From Liolophura sinensis (taxonomy: Eukaryota > Mollusca > Polyplacophora > Chitonida > Chitonidae): a DNA stretch of 64,000 nt. The stretch's first letter is position 1. Every line of letters begins with the position of its first letter. The position numbers and the translations under genes are program-made. The stretch spans positions 16,855,485 to 16,919,484 of the forward strand of contig NC_088296.1 of the NCBI RefSeq assembly GCF_032854445.1. The letters run 5' to 3'. Positions 47,101 to 57,720 of this stretch are shown here, in pieces. The notes beneath the pieces were generated by a model that was not told the origin of the DNA, made no database searches, and worked only from the letters and a program-made list of their open reading frames with translations.

Positions 47101-50100
47101 TTATGATTTAGTTTATTTATTTATTTGATTGGTGTTTTACGGCGTACTCAAGAATATTTCACTTGTACGACGACAGCCAGCATTATGGTGGGTGAAAACT
47201 GAGCAGAGCCCGGGGAAAGACAAAACGACCATCCGCAGGTTGCTGGCAGACCTTTCAGTTATGAGATTTATCAGTTAGTGAGCTAAGGCTGCTGCACCAG
47301 CCAACCCCCTCCCCCCCCCCCCCCCCCCCCCCCCCCATCATTTCCTCTACCTACTAGCCGGATTGCTGTCATGCAAATTGAAAACACTCCTAAGTACAAA
47401 TTAAACACCATCCACAAAATTTAACCGCAGAGGAAGTTACTGCTAAAACAGAGATGGAGTTAATGCTAAAACAGAGATGGAGTTAATGCTAAAACAGAGA
47501 TGGAGTTAATGCTAAAACACAGATGGAGAAACAGAATATATAAGTAAATATGCACTCCCAATGACATAAGTGAGTGTATATATCAATGGCACAGATGAAG
47601 ACCATGAAAATTTCAAAACTAGTGGGGGGAAAAAGAAAGTCAATGCATTATTTATAGTGCTTAGAGGGCAAACACAGAAGAGAAGAAATCGATGTCAGGT
47701 TAAGTTAGACAGCAAAATAAATGTACAGATGAACAGAAAAAAGCACAATTGATTTTAAAGAACAAATTTAGAAAAGAAGCTAGGTGATGATAAACCCTCA
47801 ATATATATATATATATATATATTATATATACATATATATATAATGATACACAGTACAGCCGGATTCCAACCATCAATCGGATACCAACTCTGGTCGGATG
47901 GTCCATGTTTCCTAAGCCCATTATACCCCCGCCCTGGCTGGACCCTGATCAAACACACAGTCATGCTCTGCCACACATCTGCGAAATTTGTGTGCATGTA
48001 AATATGCTGTGAGCCATCACGATGTTCATGCCAGACAAGAAAGTTTACAGGAAATTGGTTTGTATTTAGCGTTAAAACATTTGATGATGATGATGATGAT
48101 GATGATGGGCTAATGGTCTGCAGATGGTCACTGGGGGTCAGCATACGATGGCCGGAGGATCGTGTCATGGTATGCATATGAGGATGGATGGTCAGCGTAT
48201 CTATGCTGACCATGGGCCGACCGTCAGCGTATCCTCTGCCTACAATGGGTGTAGGATTAATGGTTAGGATCTGGCTGTACTGTACAGCAAATGTTCTGGT
48301 ACAGTCATACAGCAAATGTTCAGGTACAGTCATACAGCAAATGTTCTGGTACAGTCATACAGCAAATGTTCTGGTACAGTCATACAGCAAATGTACAGTC
48401 ATACAGCAAATGTTCTGGTACAGTCATACAGCAAATGTACAGTCATACAGCAAATGTTCAGGTACAGTCATACAGCAAATGTTCTGGTACAGTCATACAG
48501 CAAATGTTCTGGTACAGTCATACAGCAAATGTTCTGGTACAGTCATACAGCAAATGTAGTCATACAGCAAATGTTCTGGTACAGCCATACAGCAAATGTT
48601 CTGGTACAGCCATACAGCAAATGTTCTGGTACAGCCATACAACAAATGTTCTGGTACAGCATACAGCAAATGTTCTGGTACAGCCATACAACAAATGTTC
48701 TGGTACAGCCATACAGCAAATGTTCTGGTACAGTCATACAGCAAATGTTCTGGTACAGTCCATACAGCAAATGTTCTGGTACAGCCATACAGCAAATGTT
48801 CTGGTACAGTCATACAGCAAATGGTCAAGTGAAGATCAGCAGCAAATGTGAAGATACAGATAAACAGCAGGTGTTGTGGTGAATGCAAAATTCACTGGTG
48901 AATATACACAGGAAGTTTTCAGGTGAGGACAAACAGTGAACGTTCAGGTATTGGTGATCAACAAATGAAGGTGATAAACATATAAATGAAAATAAGATCA
49001 GCAAATAAATGCCTTGGTGAGGAAAGAAGAGCCAACGCACAGGTGGGTTTAATATACAGCAAACAGCAGAGGTGAGTTATGGCACAAACATCCCAGGTGG
49101 GCTATACACCTACAGCACAGGTGGTAAATAAAATGCATGAGAACTGACCCTGACGGTAGGCACCTGTGCTAGTGCCGGGTGTTGAAGGAGTGCGGTGTGG
49201 TGGTGGAGGGCGGTAGTGGGCGTCAGTTCCGGGTACGCCGCGGCAAATGGGTGGTGGGGCCAGGCTTCAGGTGCCCCCGGGAAAAAGGCAGCACCGGCTA
49301 AATCCTCTGGAAATTGAACAGTGACCATTAGACATGAAGGCCATTGGCTGTCGCTTAGGTCATCTGTATATTTATAAAGTAATGAACAAAAATTACAATT
49401 TTTTCATCCCTACACCCCTTACCTATTTTATATACTCATATTGAATTCTGAACGCGTAAAAGAAAACATGTTTCAGATAGATTTTAGTTTTGAAATTGGC
49501 ATTGTCTACAAGTCAAAAATGTCATATTATTTGAAAGGTGTTCATAAAATTTTCCACAAATAAGTTTCATTTTTTTTTTATTATTTGAGGTCCCTAACAA
49601 CTTCTTCCTAAATATAAACTTTTTAAATAAATTAAATTTTTCATTAAAAATTTTGAATTCTAAGGCAGTTTATCCATGGATCATTCTTCAAATTTCATGA
49701 AGCTCAGATATTCCATCTTTTACTTTTCATTAATGAATGAAGAGGACGGCAAATTTTCTATTATTTAAACATTTACATAAGAAGACAGAACAAAACTCTA
49801 GGTAAACTGAAGCCCTATTTCAGAATTTGCTATCACACTGTCGTCACTGCTCTGCTTTTACTCTCTGTGTCGAAAATTTCTCAAACTGTCTTCCAAACTA
49901 TAAAAGTCAGATTTAAGGAAAAGACATGCTAAACTCACTGCCAAAGACTGCATATTTTGTAAATTTATGCTCCAAGTCATCTAGTCTGCGTGTTGTTTAA
50001 TATGTGTTACTGAATACATTTCAGCTTTCTTCCAGATTTGTTATCCTGCTTGTAAAGTAACTTATCAATGAAATGACGTGACTCGGCATGAAGACAATGG

Positions 50101-53100
50101 TCTCACATGTCAACAGCTTATACGAGAGTGTTTTTAACATGCTTGCTTAAAACAAAAAGTAGCTGCGAAGACACGAAACATGCTTTTTCATGTTACTGTA
50201 CAGGACTATCCACTGTAGACATGTAGCAAGGCACACCAACTTGCACAGGTTCATGTCAATGTGCCAGTGCCCACTGGTGGCAGTGGTTGTGTTATCAAAG
50301 GGAGGTAAATACCGATGTGCTTTGTGAATAAGTGATGCATTAGACAATGTTAGTTAGTAATCAAAATAACCAGTGTGTTTTAATTCATAGACCAAATGAC
50401 AGAATTCTTCATAAATCTGTATGGAGGAAGACTTGAGTCCAAAACTGGCCCTACATTGTTCCCAAAAGCTTACATTCGAAAACTTAATCATTTTTACGTC
50501 CTCATTAAAAAATATTCAGTCATTTTCATAATCCTGTTCATTTTGTCTTTCTTCCTAAATGACAGCTTGCACTAATGGTCACCTATCCAGAATGACCAAT
50601 TCAAAAACTCAGCCATGCTAGGTTACTCTGAATTGACATACCTGTCTTAATCAAATTATCTGATCTCTAAAGTCTAAAATTAATTCAGATTTTTGTTAGT
50701 TAGCCCTTCCGGGCAGAATTTTAACTGTTGTGATCCAAAATCTACCATGGTTTCTTCTAAACCGACAGGATTCTCTAGTCTTCGAATCACTTTCACATTT
50801 TACATTTTTTTATAAAGTTAGCAAACCTGAGTGATTTCATAAGAAGAAGTTGGGAGGAGTGGGGCTGCTTGCTTTGGTTGTTTTGGACTTACGGCCTGTA
50901 ATGGGGTGTATAAACGTAGGGTGAGGAGCTGCAGGCTGAGGGGACTGCTGCTTAGGCTTCTGAACTTTGGTGTTGCTTTTTGCAAACTCCAACCTCAGTG
51001 TTTGAGGTAGATCTGGGTCAAAACGCACTCCCTATAAAAGCAAAACAAAATAGTTATTACTATACACGAACAATTCAAATATCATGCTTCTGTCTGAAGC
51101 AAATGCCATTACGAAATTTCATCAAATAAAATTTGTCCTTTTCATTGGTGCACATACCACACTGACAAAAACATCAGTCAAATTGTTCAAATCACACTTC
51201 TGACACCAATCAAATTACATTCCCTTATTTCGTCCTTTTCATCGATACTACACCGATAAAGATGTCAGCCATTTAATAATATACATAGTAGTTACGTCCC
51301 GCTTTTGACACCAGCCAACTCACATGTACATGTATATCATGTCTACTTCACGCCAAACCATACACACTTCACACACAGAAAATTTTGTGCCATCCAGACT
51401 CACATTCTTGATCATCCATAAATGATTTGTTCATTAATAACATTGTCATTATCAAATCACAAAGCTCAAAGCTCATTTTGCAGCTACGTAAGTACTCCCT
51501 CGCCAATTATCTCAAGTGTCGCATGATATAACTATCTTTCTTCTTATGCACTGTGAAACACGGCCAAACCACAATATGTTTACTTTATTTATTTATTTGA
51601 TTGGTGTTTTACGCCGTACTCAAGAATATTTCGCTTATACGACGGTGGCCAGCATTATGGTGGGTGGAAACCGGGCATAGCCCGGGGAAACCCACGACCA
51701 TCCACAGGTTGCTGTCAGACCTTCCCACTTACGGCCGGAGTGCAATATGTTTACTTTTAACCACCTAAGTTGTATTAAGTGGCTCAAGGCCGAGTGTCCC
51801 TCACATGATGAAAATGTGCTTTTCCCTCCTTAAGTCTGAGACTTCATTACAGCTGCCTTAAATGAGACGGCATGCAGACATTATCTACTGGCTGGCTGAA
51901 AGCCTGTTCTCATCTGTTTTAATCAAACTCAAACATAAACAAAAGGGATGCAATCACCAACATAATGGGATGTGTCTTATATGCTTGGAAATCTGGCTCA
52001 CCCACCTATATGTATAGCCCCCACCCCATATTGGGAAATTGCAGACTCTCAGGTTTATTTTTGTTACTACATTTGTTAATGACATTCCATTCAGGTGACA
52101 GAGTAGACACTTCGAAGTAGAACTTCCTACCTGTAAATCTTGCTTAGCTGCTTCAGCGGCCACTCGAGACATAAAGGTGACAAATCCAACAGGCTGTAAA
52201 TAAGAAGGACAAGATGAATGAGTCTGGTACTCTGCTGACCAGGTGGGGCATCAACCTAGAAACTCGTTAAAGACAGGTAACAAATTGCATCCCTAATTTC
52301 ACTAGGGAATACTGTCAAGTCTCCATGGCATCAAGAGTGCTCTTTACTTTGCAAGAAACTCAGGTGATGAGTTGACATATGTCAATTGAAAAAAAAAAAA
52401 CAAAAAAAAACACCAACTTCCTCAACGGGCCTACAACCATGTCCATAAAATCAACCGGCTGCAAAACTGTTCTAATGCCATTGAGTTAGGAAAACAAAAA
52501 GTGTAATTCCAGAAATATCTTTTGATCAACTTTTCCAAATTTTCCCCGTTTTTGGGATAATTTTGTCTTTTTTTTTGGGGGGGGGGGGGGATACCCACCA
52601 GGACATACACTGATTCCATCAAATAATGAAAACAAAAACTAAAGGGATCTTTGTATTACTTAAAACGTACTGCTAAGCAACACTACACACTCAGTGTACA
52701 TATGCTAACCATCATTAAGAAAGAAAAAAAAAAGTTGACATAAGAAAACTGAATCATATTCAGATGTTTCACATTTCACTGAGGTTAAACAGTTTATTAA
52801 AACATCTATGATATTATGACTTGTGTCAAGTGTCAGTTGCTTTTTTTTTTTTTTTTTTAAGGAAATATGCATTTCTAAATCTCCTTCAGGAAACAAAACA
52901 ATGTGACACAAGTGTAAACAAACAATAATTGAGATTAACAGGGCTCAGTATAAACCGTACTATATTTACTTCCTTGCCACATGATTTTAATTCCCCCTTA
53001 ATACAATTTTAATGGTTTCTTAGCACTCCTTTGGTCCTACCATGCTCTTACAAATTAGGAAAGTAATTATTATCACTTCAAAGCTCCATAGCACCAGGCT

Positions 53101-56100
53101 CCTGCTTCCTACCCCAACCCCAATACAAAACTAAAGGCACTTTAGAGTTAAAAATGTTACTTAAATAACTGAAGTTTTGTTTTTGAAAACAAAGTTATAC
53201 TGTATATATAGTGGTAGACATACATACGTCTCCTTGCTATAATAACTTTTTGTCTGGTATCACAAAAACAGCAGGGGTCAGTATTACAAAAAACAAAAAC
53301 AAATACACAAAGTCTTAGAGTAGGGCCCGTTAGTTTTATTACCAAGTCATATTTCTCTAATAATGGCTTAAAATATTGATTTATAGCTCTTGTATCCAGT
53401 CAAAGTCTTAACAAATCAATGTCAATTTCTAGTGCCCAGTTCTCTCCCCTGTCAAAACATTCAAACAGTGTCTAGCACCTGTTACAACAAGACTTCTGGC
53501 CCACTCAAGTCTTTTTAGTGGGCTGTGTTTTCCTCTTTTTTTCTATTAGCAGGTAGCATGATAATGGCATTTTCATTGATTTTTGACAGTTGTTTTGGAA
53601 TGCTTAGAAAAGTACAACCCAAAAACAAACTAATAACCAAAAACAATATCCAGAAATGTTTTATGTTAAAGGAAAAGTCAGATCAGGTGTATATGAAGTG
53701 AGCAGAAATTGTTCACTGATTACTGACTTGGAATGACCTTATTGGGTGACTGCTGATATACAAATGTCTGTTTTGACACATAAATTCAAGAAAAATAATA
53801 ACTCAACAGTGTACTTGAAATACTCTTCCCTTGTCTACAAAACTTAGCTTAATTACACTTAAAACATTTGTTGCATTTAATAATTTTTTTTTCAAATTGT
53901 AAAGTGTTATAAATTTTCAATTTTACAACTGATACTTATGTAATTCCCTCTTTTCCTTTCATGTTTTAAACACATCATTATAAAGTGTGATTTGCCTTTG
54001 ATACAGATTTAAAAACCAGTTCGAAATGAGCTCACAATAAAAACCTTGTTAATATCTATAAGGATTAATAAATCTTCTGAAAAATTATAATAGTGCTCCT
54101 AATTCTTTCTTTTTTTATATTATTAACCTGCATCAGCTCTAAGGTGCCACGGGATTTTAATGTAATTAGTAGAAATTAATGTTACCCACTGCTACTGTCC
54201 AAATAACCATAATCAATCATTTGTTGTTAGAGCAAAGTCATCCATGTATCTTCTAAGTCACTCTGTAGCATGTTAAAACTTTTTTTTTATTATTTAAATC
54301 ACAAAAAATGCAAATCTGCTGCATATTAGACGAACCAGAAAATCATTATTTAAGGAGCAGAAGTGTCCCTCAACTACTTCATCACGTCTGGGACGTGGAT
54401 GTGTGAGACAAGCTTCCATCTTCTTTAGTCAGTAATTTAAAAAAAAAAAATCACTGTCACATTTCACAGTGGACAATATCAAATGAATTCCCTACACATG
54501 GTAATATCACATTCATAACCACAACACATAATTGGTTAATTTGTCAACTGCTTACAAAATCGATAAATTTACTGCAATGTAAGTATGCATCTACCAACAA
54601 CAACCGAAAATACGATTCTCAAAGGCAAGTCTGTTCATCATGACTCACAAACTGGGGTGGAGTAATCACATTCATGTATCAAAAGAGAGGACTATCAAAG
54701 CACTGGACCTTTTTTTTTTTTTTTTGTAGTATTTCAAAAACGACCTCTTTTTTCATCAGTGCTCTGGAACCATCAACATGACACCGGAAATCAAACATCT
54801 CAGACTTACATGTACACATCTCTTCTGTCTTGAAATGCAAAATTTTGATCCAAATTTTAGGTCGTGGGATTTGTGGTCCACATTCCCTGGTAAGCCAAAA
54901 CTCTTGACCATTTCTTTCACGAAAGCAGACAACCATTAAGTTTTCTTTGTCTACATGTGGATCATGATGAACAGTTTTCCCCCTTCCACTGCAATCTAAG
55001 TACATATATATGCATTGTACTCACGGAAGTGTTTTTGCCATTTTTATTGGTCACCTTTAAAAGTGAACCTTCGTAGCCCTGGAAACGAGAAAACACACAG
55101 TGATGCATGTGCAGGTGATATGACATCGTTGCATGCATGTCATTTAAAAACAGTCATGTGACCATGTTGAATATTCATGAGGTTGATTGTTTTACAACAT
55201 AGAGACAATGGTTCGGTGACATGTTTTACAAGTGATTGACACACGTGTGGTGAAATTGGTCACGCCTACAATACACAATATTGCCATGATGACCAGTGAT
55301 CGTTGCCTACATCGTCATGGCAACAGTTACACCTTCTTTACTTACACAATTATTTTTGCCTGGTTTTCCCATAACTTTTAATAACGCGTTTTCATAGCCC
55401 TGTAAAGTGGAATTTGGGTGTAGACCATTTGAAAAATCAGAACATTTAGCAATGCACAGTACATGTGTTATTAAAAATGCCTTATCTAGAGTGCTAATGA
55501 CTTATGAGGTTGAGTGTTCAAATCCGGCAGATCAGAAAATACCCTAGTGCTGCGTCAAGTTCAGCGACAGACAGAAGAACAGATGAACAGACATCATCAT
55601 ACGAAAACAGAAGTATCTCTGAAGTTATGTAGCACATTACGGTGACATTGTAGCCCAACACGATTTATTCAACTATTTGAATAAATAGCCCAACACAATT
55701 TGTTCAACTATTTGAATAAATAGCCCAACACGATTTATTCACTGGGCACTGAATCAAATGTTACTATGAACAGAGTAAAGTTTCCATACATCACACACCA
55801 TTCAAATTTTTTTTTTCCTTTCTCCTGCTTTATTTATTTACATACACTGAAACATCTCCAAATTAATGAAAATGCAGCACAGAAAAGAATGCATTAGATG
55901 TTTATTTACAAAAGGAAAAACAAGAAGAAGAAAAAAAGGGGGATTTCACATTTGAAACTGGGAGGGGAAAATTTTAAAAAATGGGACGTAACACACATTA
56001 ATAAACTGTAGACAGAAAAAATATGAGAATCTCTCTGAGTTTGTTTGTTCCGGGGAGAGAGGGGGGAGGGGGGGGGGGAATTATTAAAATTATTTACCTT

Positions 56101-56175
56101 GTAAGATCTGAACAACAGGTACAGTTCTCTAGGCTTTGCATCCATAGGCAGACCACTGACAAACAATGTGCGAAC
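38288..56175 (-). CDS. RBPMS: RBPMS / couch potato / MEC-8 family RNA-binding protein, two RRMs (5' end not seen)
   Basis: Minus-strand exons 56098-56175, 55346-55399 or 55025-55078, 52131-52193, 50893-51031, 49164-49306 (or to 49114), optional 44832-44886, 42389-42612, 41396-41465 and 38288-38419 join in phase. RRM1 has RNP2 LFVSGL and RNP1 PVGFVTF and closely matches the couch potato/RBPMS family ([35 protein letters not shown]). A linker rich in Pro, His and Ala contains the RBPMS-like PEAW region. RRM2 has RNP2 LFVANLG and RNP1 PVAFVEF. Family members bind tandem CAC motifs in RNA and regulate splicing or RNA localisation in neurons and muscle. Two RRMs match nematode MEC-8; vertebrate RBPMS has one. 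The N-terminal exon lies upstream, not identified. Several introns carry SINEs and minisatellites. Confidence 0.93.
38959..41002. repeat. 1,032-bp tandem duplication, two apparently identical copies
   Basis: Copies span 38959-39990 and 39991-about 41002. Every open frame in one recurs exactly 1,032 bp on in the other with the same translation. Each copy contains a block of short repeats built on CAGTGGATATCACA-like 24-bp units. The pair lies in the intron between the 41396 and 38419 exons of the RBPMS-like gene. Confidence 0.95.
41396..41465 (-). CDS. RBPMS: RBPMS-like exon: RRM2 β2-β3
   Basis: 70 nt, acceptor TTCTTCCAG and donor GTAGGT. After completing threonine it reads [20 protein letters not shown] and EFQ. 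PVAFVEF is RNP1 of RRM2. The exon is too short to stand out as an open frame; it is placed by phase and motif. Confidence 0.92.
41466..42388 (-). other. RBPMS-like intron
   Basis: Intron between the two RRM2 exons. It carries short A runs and a triple AAGGTGAAATT repeat near 42268; nothing else. Confidence 0.6.
42389..42612 (-). CDS. RBPMS: RBPMS-like exon: linker and RRM2 β1-α1
   Basis: 224 nt, acceptor CCGTCACAG and donor GTAAGT. It begins in phase 0 with [18 protein letters not shown], followed by a Pro/Ser/Thr linker, then [16 protein letters not shown] and [18 protein letters not shown] is RNP2 of RRM2. The last two bases are completed by the next exon (threonine). Confidence 0.93.
42613..44831 (-). 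other. RBPMS-like intron
   Basis: Contains a three-copy repeat of about 58 bp at 42905-43060 (ACAACCGGAGTACA), a TA microsatellite at 44166-44193, and a SINE family 2 end at 44430-44505. Confidence 0.6.
44430..44505 (+). mobile_element. SINE family 2, one end only
   Basis: GAGTGAGTGAGTGCTTAGGG followed by TTTAACGTCGTACTTAACAA, as in the 45715 copy; the rest is missing. Confidence 0.7.
44832..44886 (-). CDS. RBPMS: RBPMS-like optional 55-nt cassette exon
   Basis: The acceptor is CTTCCCAG and the donor GTAAGC; 55 nt, not a multiple of three. After the 49164 donor it reads [19 protein letters not shown] and shifts the next exon to a TAG at 42485-42487. After the extended donor at 49114 it reads [18 protein letters not shown] and stays in frame. 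It is strongly exon-like by its sites; the use is inference. Confidence 0.5.
45459..45541. repeat. Two-copy 41-bp direct repeat
   Basis: TGAAACAAACATGAGGACTT with flanks occurs twice back to back without differences. Confidence 0.85.
45715..46035 (+). mobile_element. SINE family 2, long copy
   Basis: GAGTGAGTGAGTGCTCGGGT start, ACAATTTTTCAGTCATATGA, TGCAGGATGGATTTCCATCG, TACTGATACGGGTCAACCAA, and a B-box-like ACTCGACCCAGGATTGACCC end. It matches 76-400 along its length. Located in an RBPMS-like intron. Confidence 0.75.
47107..47251 (-). mobile_element. SINE family 1, 5'-truncated with target-site duplication
   Basis: CTTTCAGTTATGA occurs at 47094-47106 and 47252-47264. The element keeps the tail and the body up to CCGCAGGTTGCTGGCAGAC. 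Confidence 0.85.
47311..47336. repeat. C homopolymer
   Basis: 26 C in a row, preceded by CCCCCT; length is likely uncertain in any assembly. Confidence 0.95.
48288..48825. repeat. 25-bp minisatellite
   Basis: About 21 copies of a unit with TTCTGGTACAGTCATACAGC, including shortened copies without TTCTGG. Located in an RBPMS-like intron. Open frames on both strands are repeat translations. Confidence 0.93.
49164..49306 (-). CDS. RBPMS: RBPMS-like exon: linker with PEAW region
   Basis: The acceptor is AATTTCCAG; AG completes a glutamine codon with the preceding exon. It encodes [20 protein letters not shown], then a His/Thr/Ala-rich stretch ending HPALAQ before donor GTGCCT. Spacing and the PGAPEAW / ALAQ landmarks match vertebrate RBPMS (SSPEVW / SLHAQ), where alternative C-termini diverge. 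The frame stays open past this point to a second possible donor GTAGGT after 49114. Confidence 0.82.
49307..50892 (-). other. RBPMS-like intron
   Basis: AT-rich intron with no repeat or exon that I can support. Confidence 0.6.
50893..51031 (-). CDS. RBPMS: RBPMS-like exon: RRM1 β4 and start of linker
   Basis: 139 nt, acceptor CTTTTATAG (phase 0) and donor GTAAGT (leaves one nt). It encodes [20 protein letters not shown], then [20 protein letters not shown] and IHPITG. The first half is the diagnostic C-terminal part of the RBPMS/couch potato RRM; the second half is a low-complexity proline/glutamine linker. Confidence 0.93.
51032..52130 (-). other. RBPMS-like intron
   Basis: Contains the SINE at 51587-51742; otherwise nothing recognised. 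Confidence 0.6.
51587..51742 (-). mobile_element. SINE family 1, 5'-truncated with 15-bp target-site duplication
   Basis: CAATATGTTTACTTT occurs at 51572-51586 and 51743-51757. The copy ends at CTTACGGCCGGAG, so it entered already truncated. Confidence 0.88.
52131..52193 (-). CDS. RBPMS: RBPMS-like exon: RRM1 β3-α2
   Basis: 63 nt, phase 0 at both ends, acceptor TATTTACAG and donor GTAGGA. It encodes [20 protein letters not shown] and Q. PVGFVTF is RNP1 with aromatic residues for RNA stacking; AAEAAKQDL forms the second helix. Confidence 0.93.
52194..55024 (-). other. RBPMS-like intron
   Basis: About 2.8 kb, very AT-rich, with poly-A/T tracts. A 108-codon frame at 54679-55005 has no recognised motif and is not called. 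Confidence 0.6.
55025..55078 (-). CDS. RBPMS: RBPMS-like alternative exon b: RRM1 β2 segment, canonical form
   Basis: 54 nt, phase 0 at both ends, acceptor CGTTTCCAG and donor GTGAGT. It encodes [18 protein letters not shown], close to the canonical family sequence ([10 protein letters not shown]). It lies 267 nt downstream of alternative exon a. Each has its own complete splice signals and the same length, so either one alone restores a full RRM1. Confidence 0.92.
55346..55399 (-). CDS. RBPMS: RBPMS-like alternative exon a: RRM1 β2 segment, divergent form
   Basis: 54 nt, phase 0 at both ends, acceptor CTTTACAG and donor GTAAGT. It encodes [18 protein letters not shown]. The flanking exons end LFRSYK and begin PVGFVTF, so it fits exactly the slot filled by the exon at 55025-55078. 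It keeps the GYE start, the LLKV β2 strand and the GK loop, but changes the loop to GKPGKNNC. It looks like a mutually exclusive partner. Confidence 0.85.
55400..56097 (-). other. RBPMS-like intron
   Basis: Contains a roughly 35-bp repeat in two to three copies at 55650-55740 (TTCAACTATTTGAATAAATA, itself palindromic). Confidence 0.6.
56098..56175 (-). CDS. RBPMS: RBPMS-like exon: RRM1 β1-α1
   Basis: 78 nt, phase 0 at both ends, acceptor TTTTCCAG and donor GTAAAT. It encodes 26 residues: [18 protein letters not shown] and [14 protein letters not shown] is RNP2 of RRM1. The in-frame ATG just upstream lies in the polypyrimidine tract and is not taken as a start. Confidence 0.93.
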
Positions 56176-56334
56176 CTGGAAAACGAAAGAGGAATTCATG
56201 GTTAAAAAATATGTTGATGTAAGATCAAAGTAAATAATGAAAATAGACGACGTATATGTCCATATACCCTAGATATTAAATACAGGGTATTAGAATAGCA
56301 GTTTGATGCCTAATTGTGCTGTTGTAGTCGGCTT

Positions 56335-56800
56335 TATACCAGTCTGAAAGGCAAACTGCCTTTAAAAGGTCCTTTCACATATCATTTTAGTACTGGCTTT
56401 AAACCAGTCTGAAAGGCAAACTGACTTTAAAAGCTCGTTTCACTGGCCTTAAACCTGTCTGAAAGGCAAACTGCCTTTGAAAGGTCATTTCACATATCAT
56501 TTTACTATACTGGTTTTAAACCAGTCTGAAAGGCAAACTGCTTTTAAAAGCTCGTTTCAATGGCCTTAAACCTGTCTGAAAGGCAAACTGCCTTTAAAAG
56601 CTCGTTTCACATGTCATTTTACTATACTGGCTTTAAACCAGTCTGAAAGGCAAACTGCTTTTAAAAGCTCGTTTCAATGGCCTTAAACCTGTCTGAAAGG
56701 CAAACTGCCTTTAAAAGGTCATTTCACATATCATTTTACTATACTGGTTTTAAACCAGTCTGAAAGGCAAACTGGCTTTTAAATATTGTTTCACACATCA
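56335..56800. repeat. Compound minisatellite upstream of RRM1
   Basis: About nine CTGTCTGAAAGGCAAACTGC-type units alternate with TTTCACATATCATTTTACTA and TTTCA-TGGCCTTAAAC spacers. TTTAAACCAGTCTGAAAGGC gives short inverted repeats. Confidence 0.88.
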
Positions 56801-57087
56801 TTTTACTACTTGCTTTTTAGAAGTTTGTCAGTGCTTAGTTGTATCTTAAGATTTGGCTGGAGACAATGCTGCTGCTTAGAATAGATATCAGTTCTATTTA
56901 TAATTATTTGAGGATTTTACAATTTGCACACCATTTTTACAAGAGGGATAAATAAGGCACGTACATTATGCAAAAGTGGTTTTTTGCATGCACAGATGAT
57001 TTACTGATGAGTATAGATTGGTTTGATTTCACTTGTTCATCATCCTTCACATGTATACTATGGGCATGAAATGTTTCGAAACATGAA

Positions 57088-57120
<33 letters not shown>

Positions 57121-57340
57121 GATAAAAATCACAGGTGGATATAACTTATACCCTCTATACTTAGCCAAAGAGCCAGGGGGGTACACCAAAATAGGTGGAA
57201 TAGCCACTTTTTTTTTTTTCCAAATTCCTGGCGAAGTTGTTCAAAGAAATCGGAGTGCTATGCAATCTGAAGAAAATGTCACTGACAAAAAAAAAACTCT
57301 GAATCATGTTCGGTTAAATTAATGCTTAGTCTTGCTGGAG
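56801..57340. other. Unique DNA with an A run
   Basis: A homopolymer A tract lies at 57094-57120. Nothing else recognised; presumed intron or upstream sequence of the RBPMS-like gene. Confidence 0.4.
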
Positions 57341-57369
57341 GCCATGCTGCATTGCAAGACAGATTAACT

Positions 57370-57720
57370 GATTAAAGTAACAGCAGATTACGTGAGGAGT
57401 AAGCATACTTGATGGAAGAGCCATCCTCCTCATTGTCTAATTGCTGATCTTGGCATGAGGCTTGAGTAAATACAGGACGATTCACCCAATTAAATTGGCA
57501 TTAGATCGCAGATTCAATAGTTTCATTACGCGATTGGCCGAAATCAGTTTAGTGCTTTCCACCATGGGAAGCTCCAGCATAACACGATTTAATTAGGCGG
57601 CGACGAGAGCTGGCGGCATTCCCCGCCATCGTCAGCTCATGAATGCTTGCAAAGTTCTTTTGAGTCAACGTTCAATGGTTAATTCCAAAATCTTGAGCCC
57701 AGAGCGTGTTTTGTTCCGGG
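57370..57720. promoter_or_regulatory. Candidate conserved regulatory region
   Basis: A 350-bp stretch less AT-biased than its surroundings, with several homeodomain-type cores (CAATTA, TAATTAGG, CTAATTGC), GATTGGCC (CCAAT box) and no open frame or repeat. The look is that of an intronic or upstream enhancer; no conservation data are available here. Confidence 0.25.

Larger units (their letters stand above)
44887..49113 (-). other. RBPMS-like intron rich in repeats
   Basis: Holds a SINE family 2 copy (45715-46035), a family 1 copy (47107-47251), a C run, a 23-bp four-copy repeat (47454-47525), a TA stretch (47797-47840) and the 25-bp array (48288-48825), listed separately where supported. A tRNA-like segment near 46995-47085 (GGCTCAGACGC, GTTCAAATCC) may be another SINE head. 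Confidence 0.6.

Noticed and set aside
48288-48825. CRISPR-like regular repeats
   Set aside because: The units are contiguous without unique spacers and the host is a eukaryote; the same holds for the 29-bp arrays at 6047 and 26747.
48188-48888. Frames of up to 192 codons on both strands
   Set aside because: Translations of the 25-bp minisatellite.
54679-55005. 108-codon minus-strand frame in an RBPMS-like intron
   Set aside because: No recognised motif, and no splice sites in a phase linking it to neighbouring exons.
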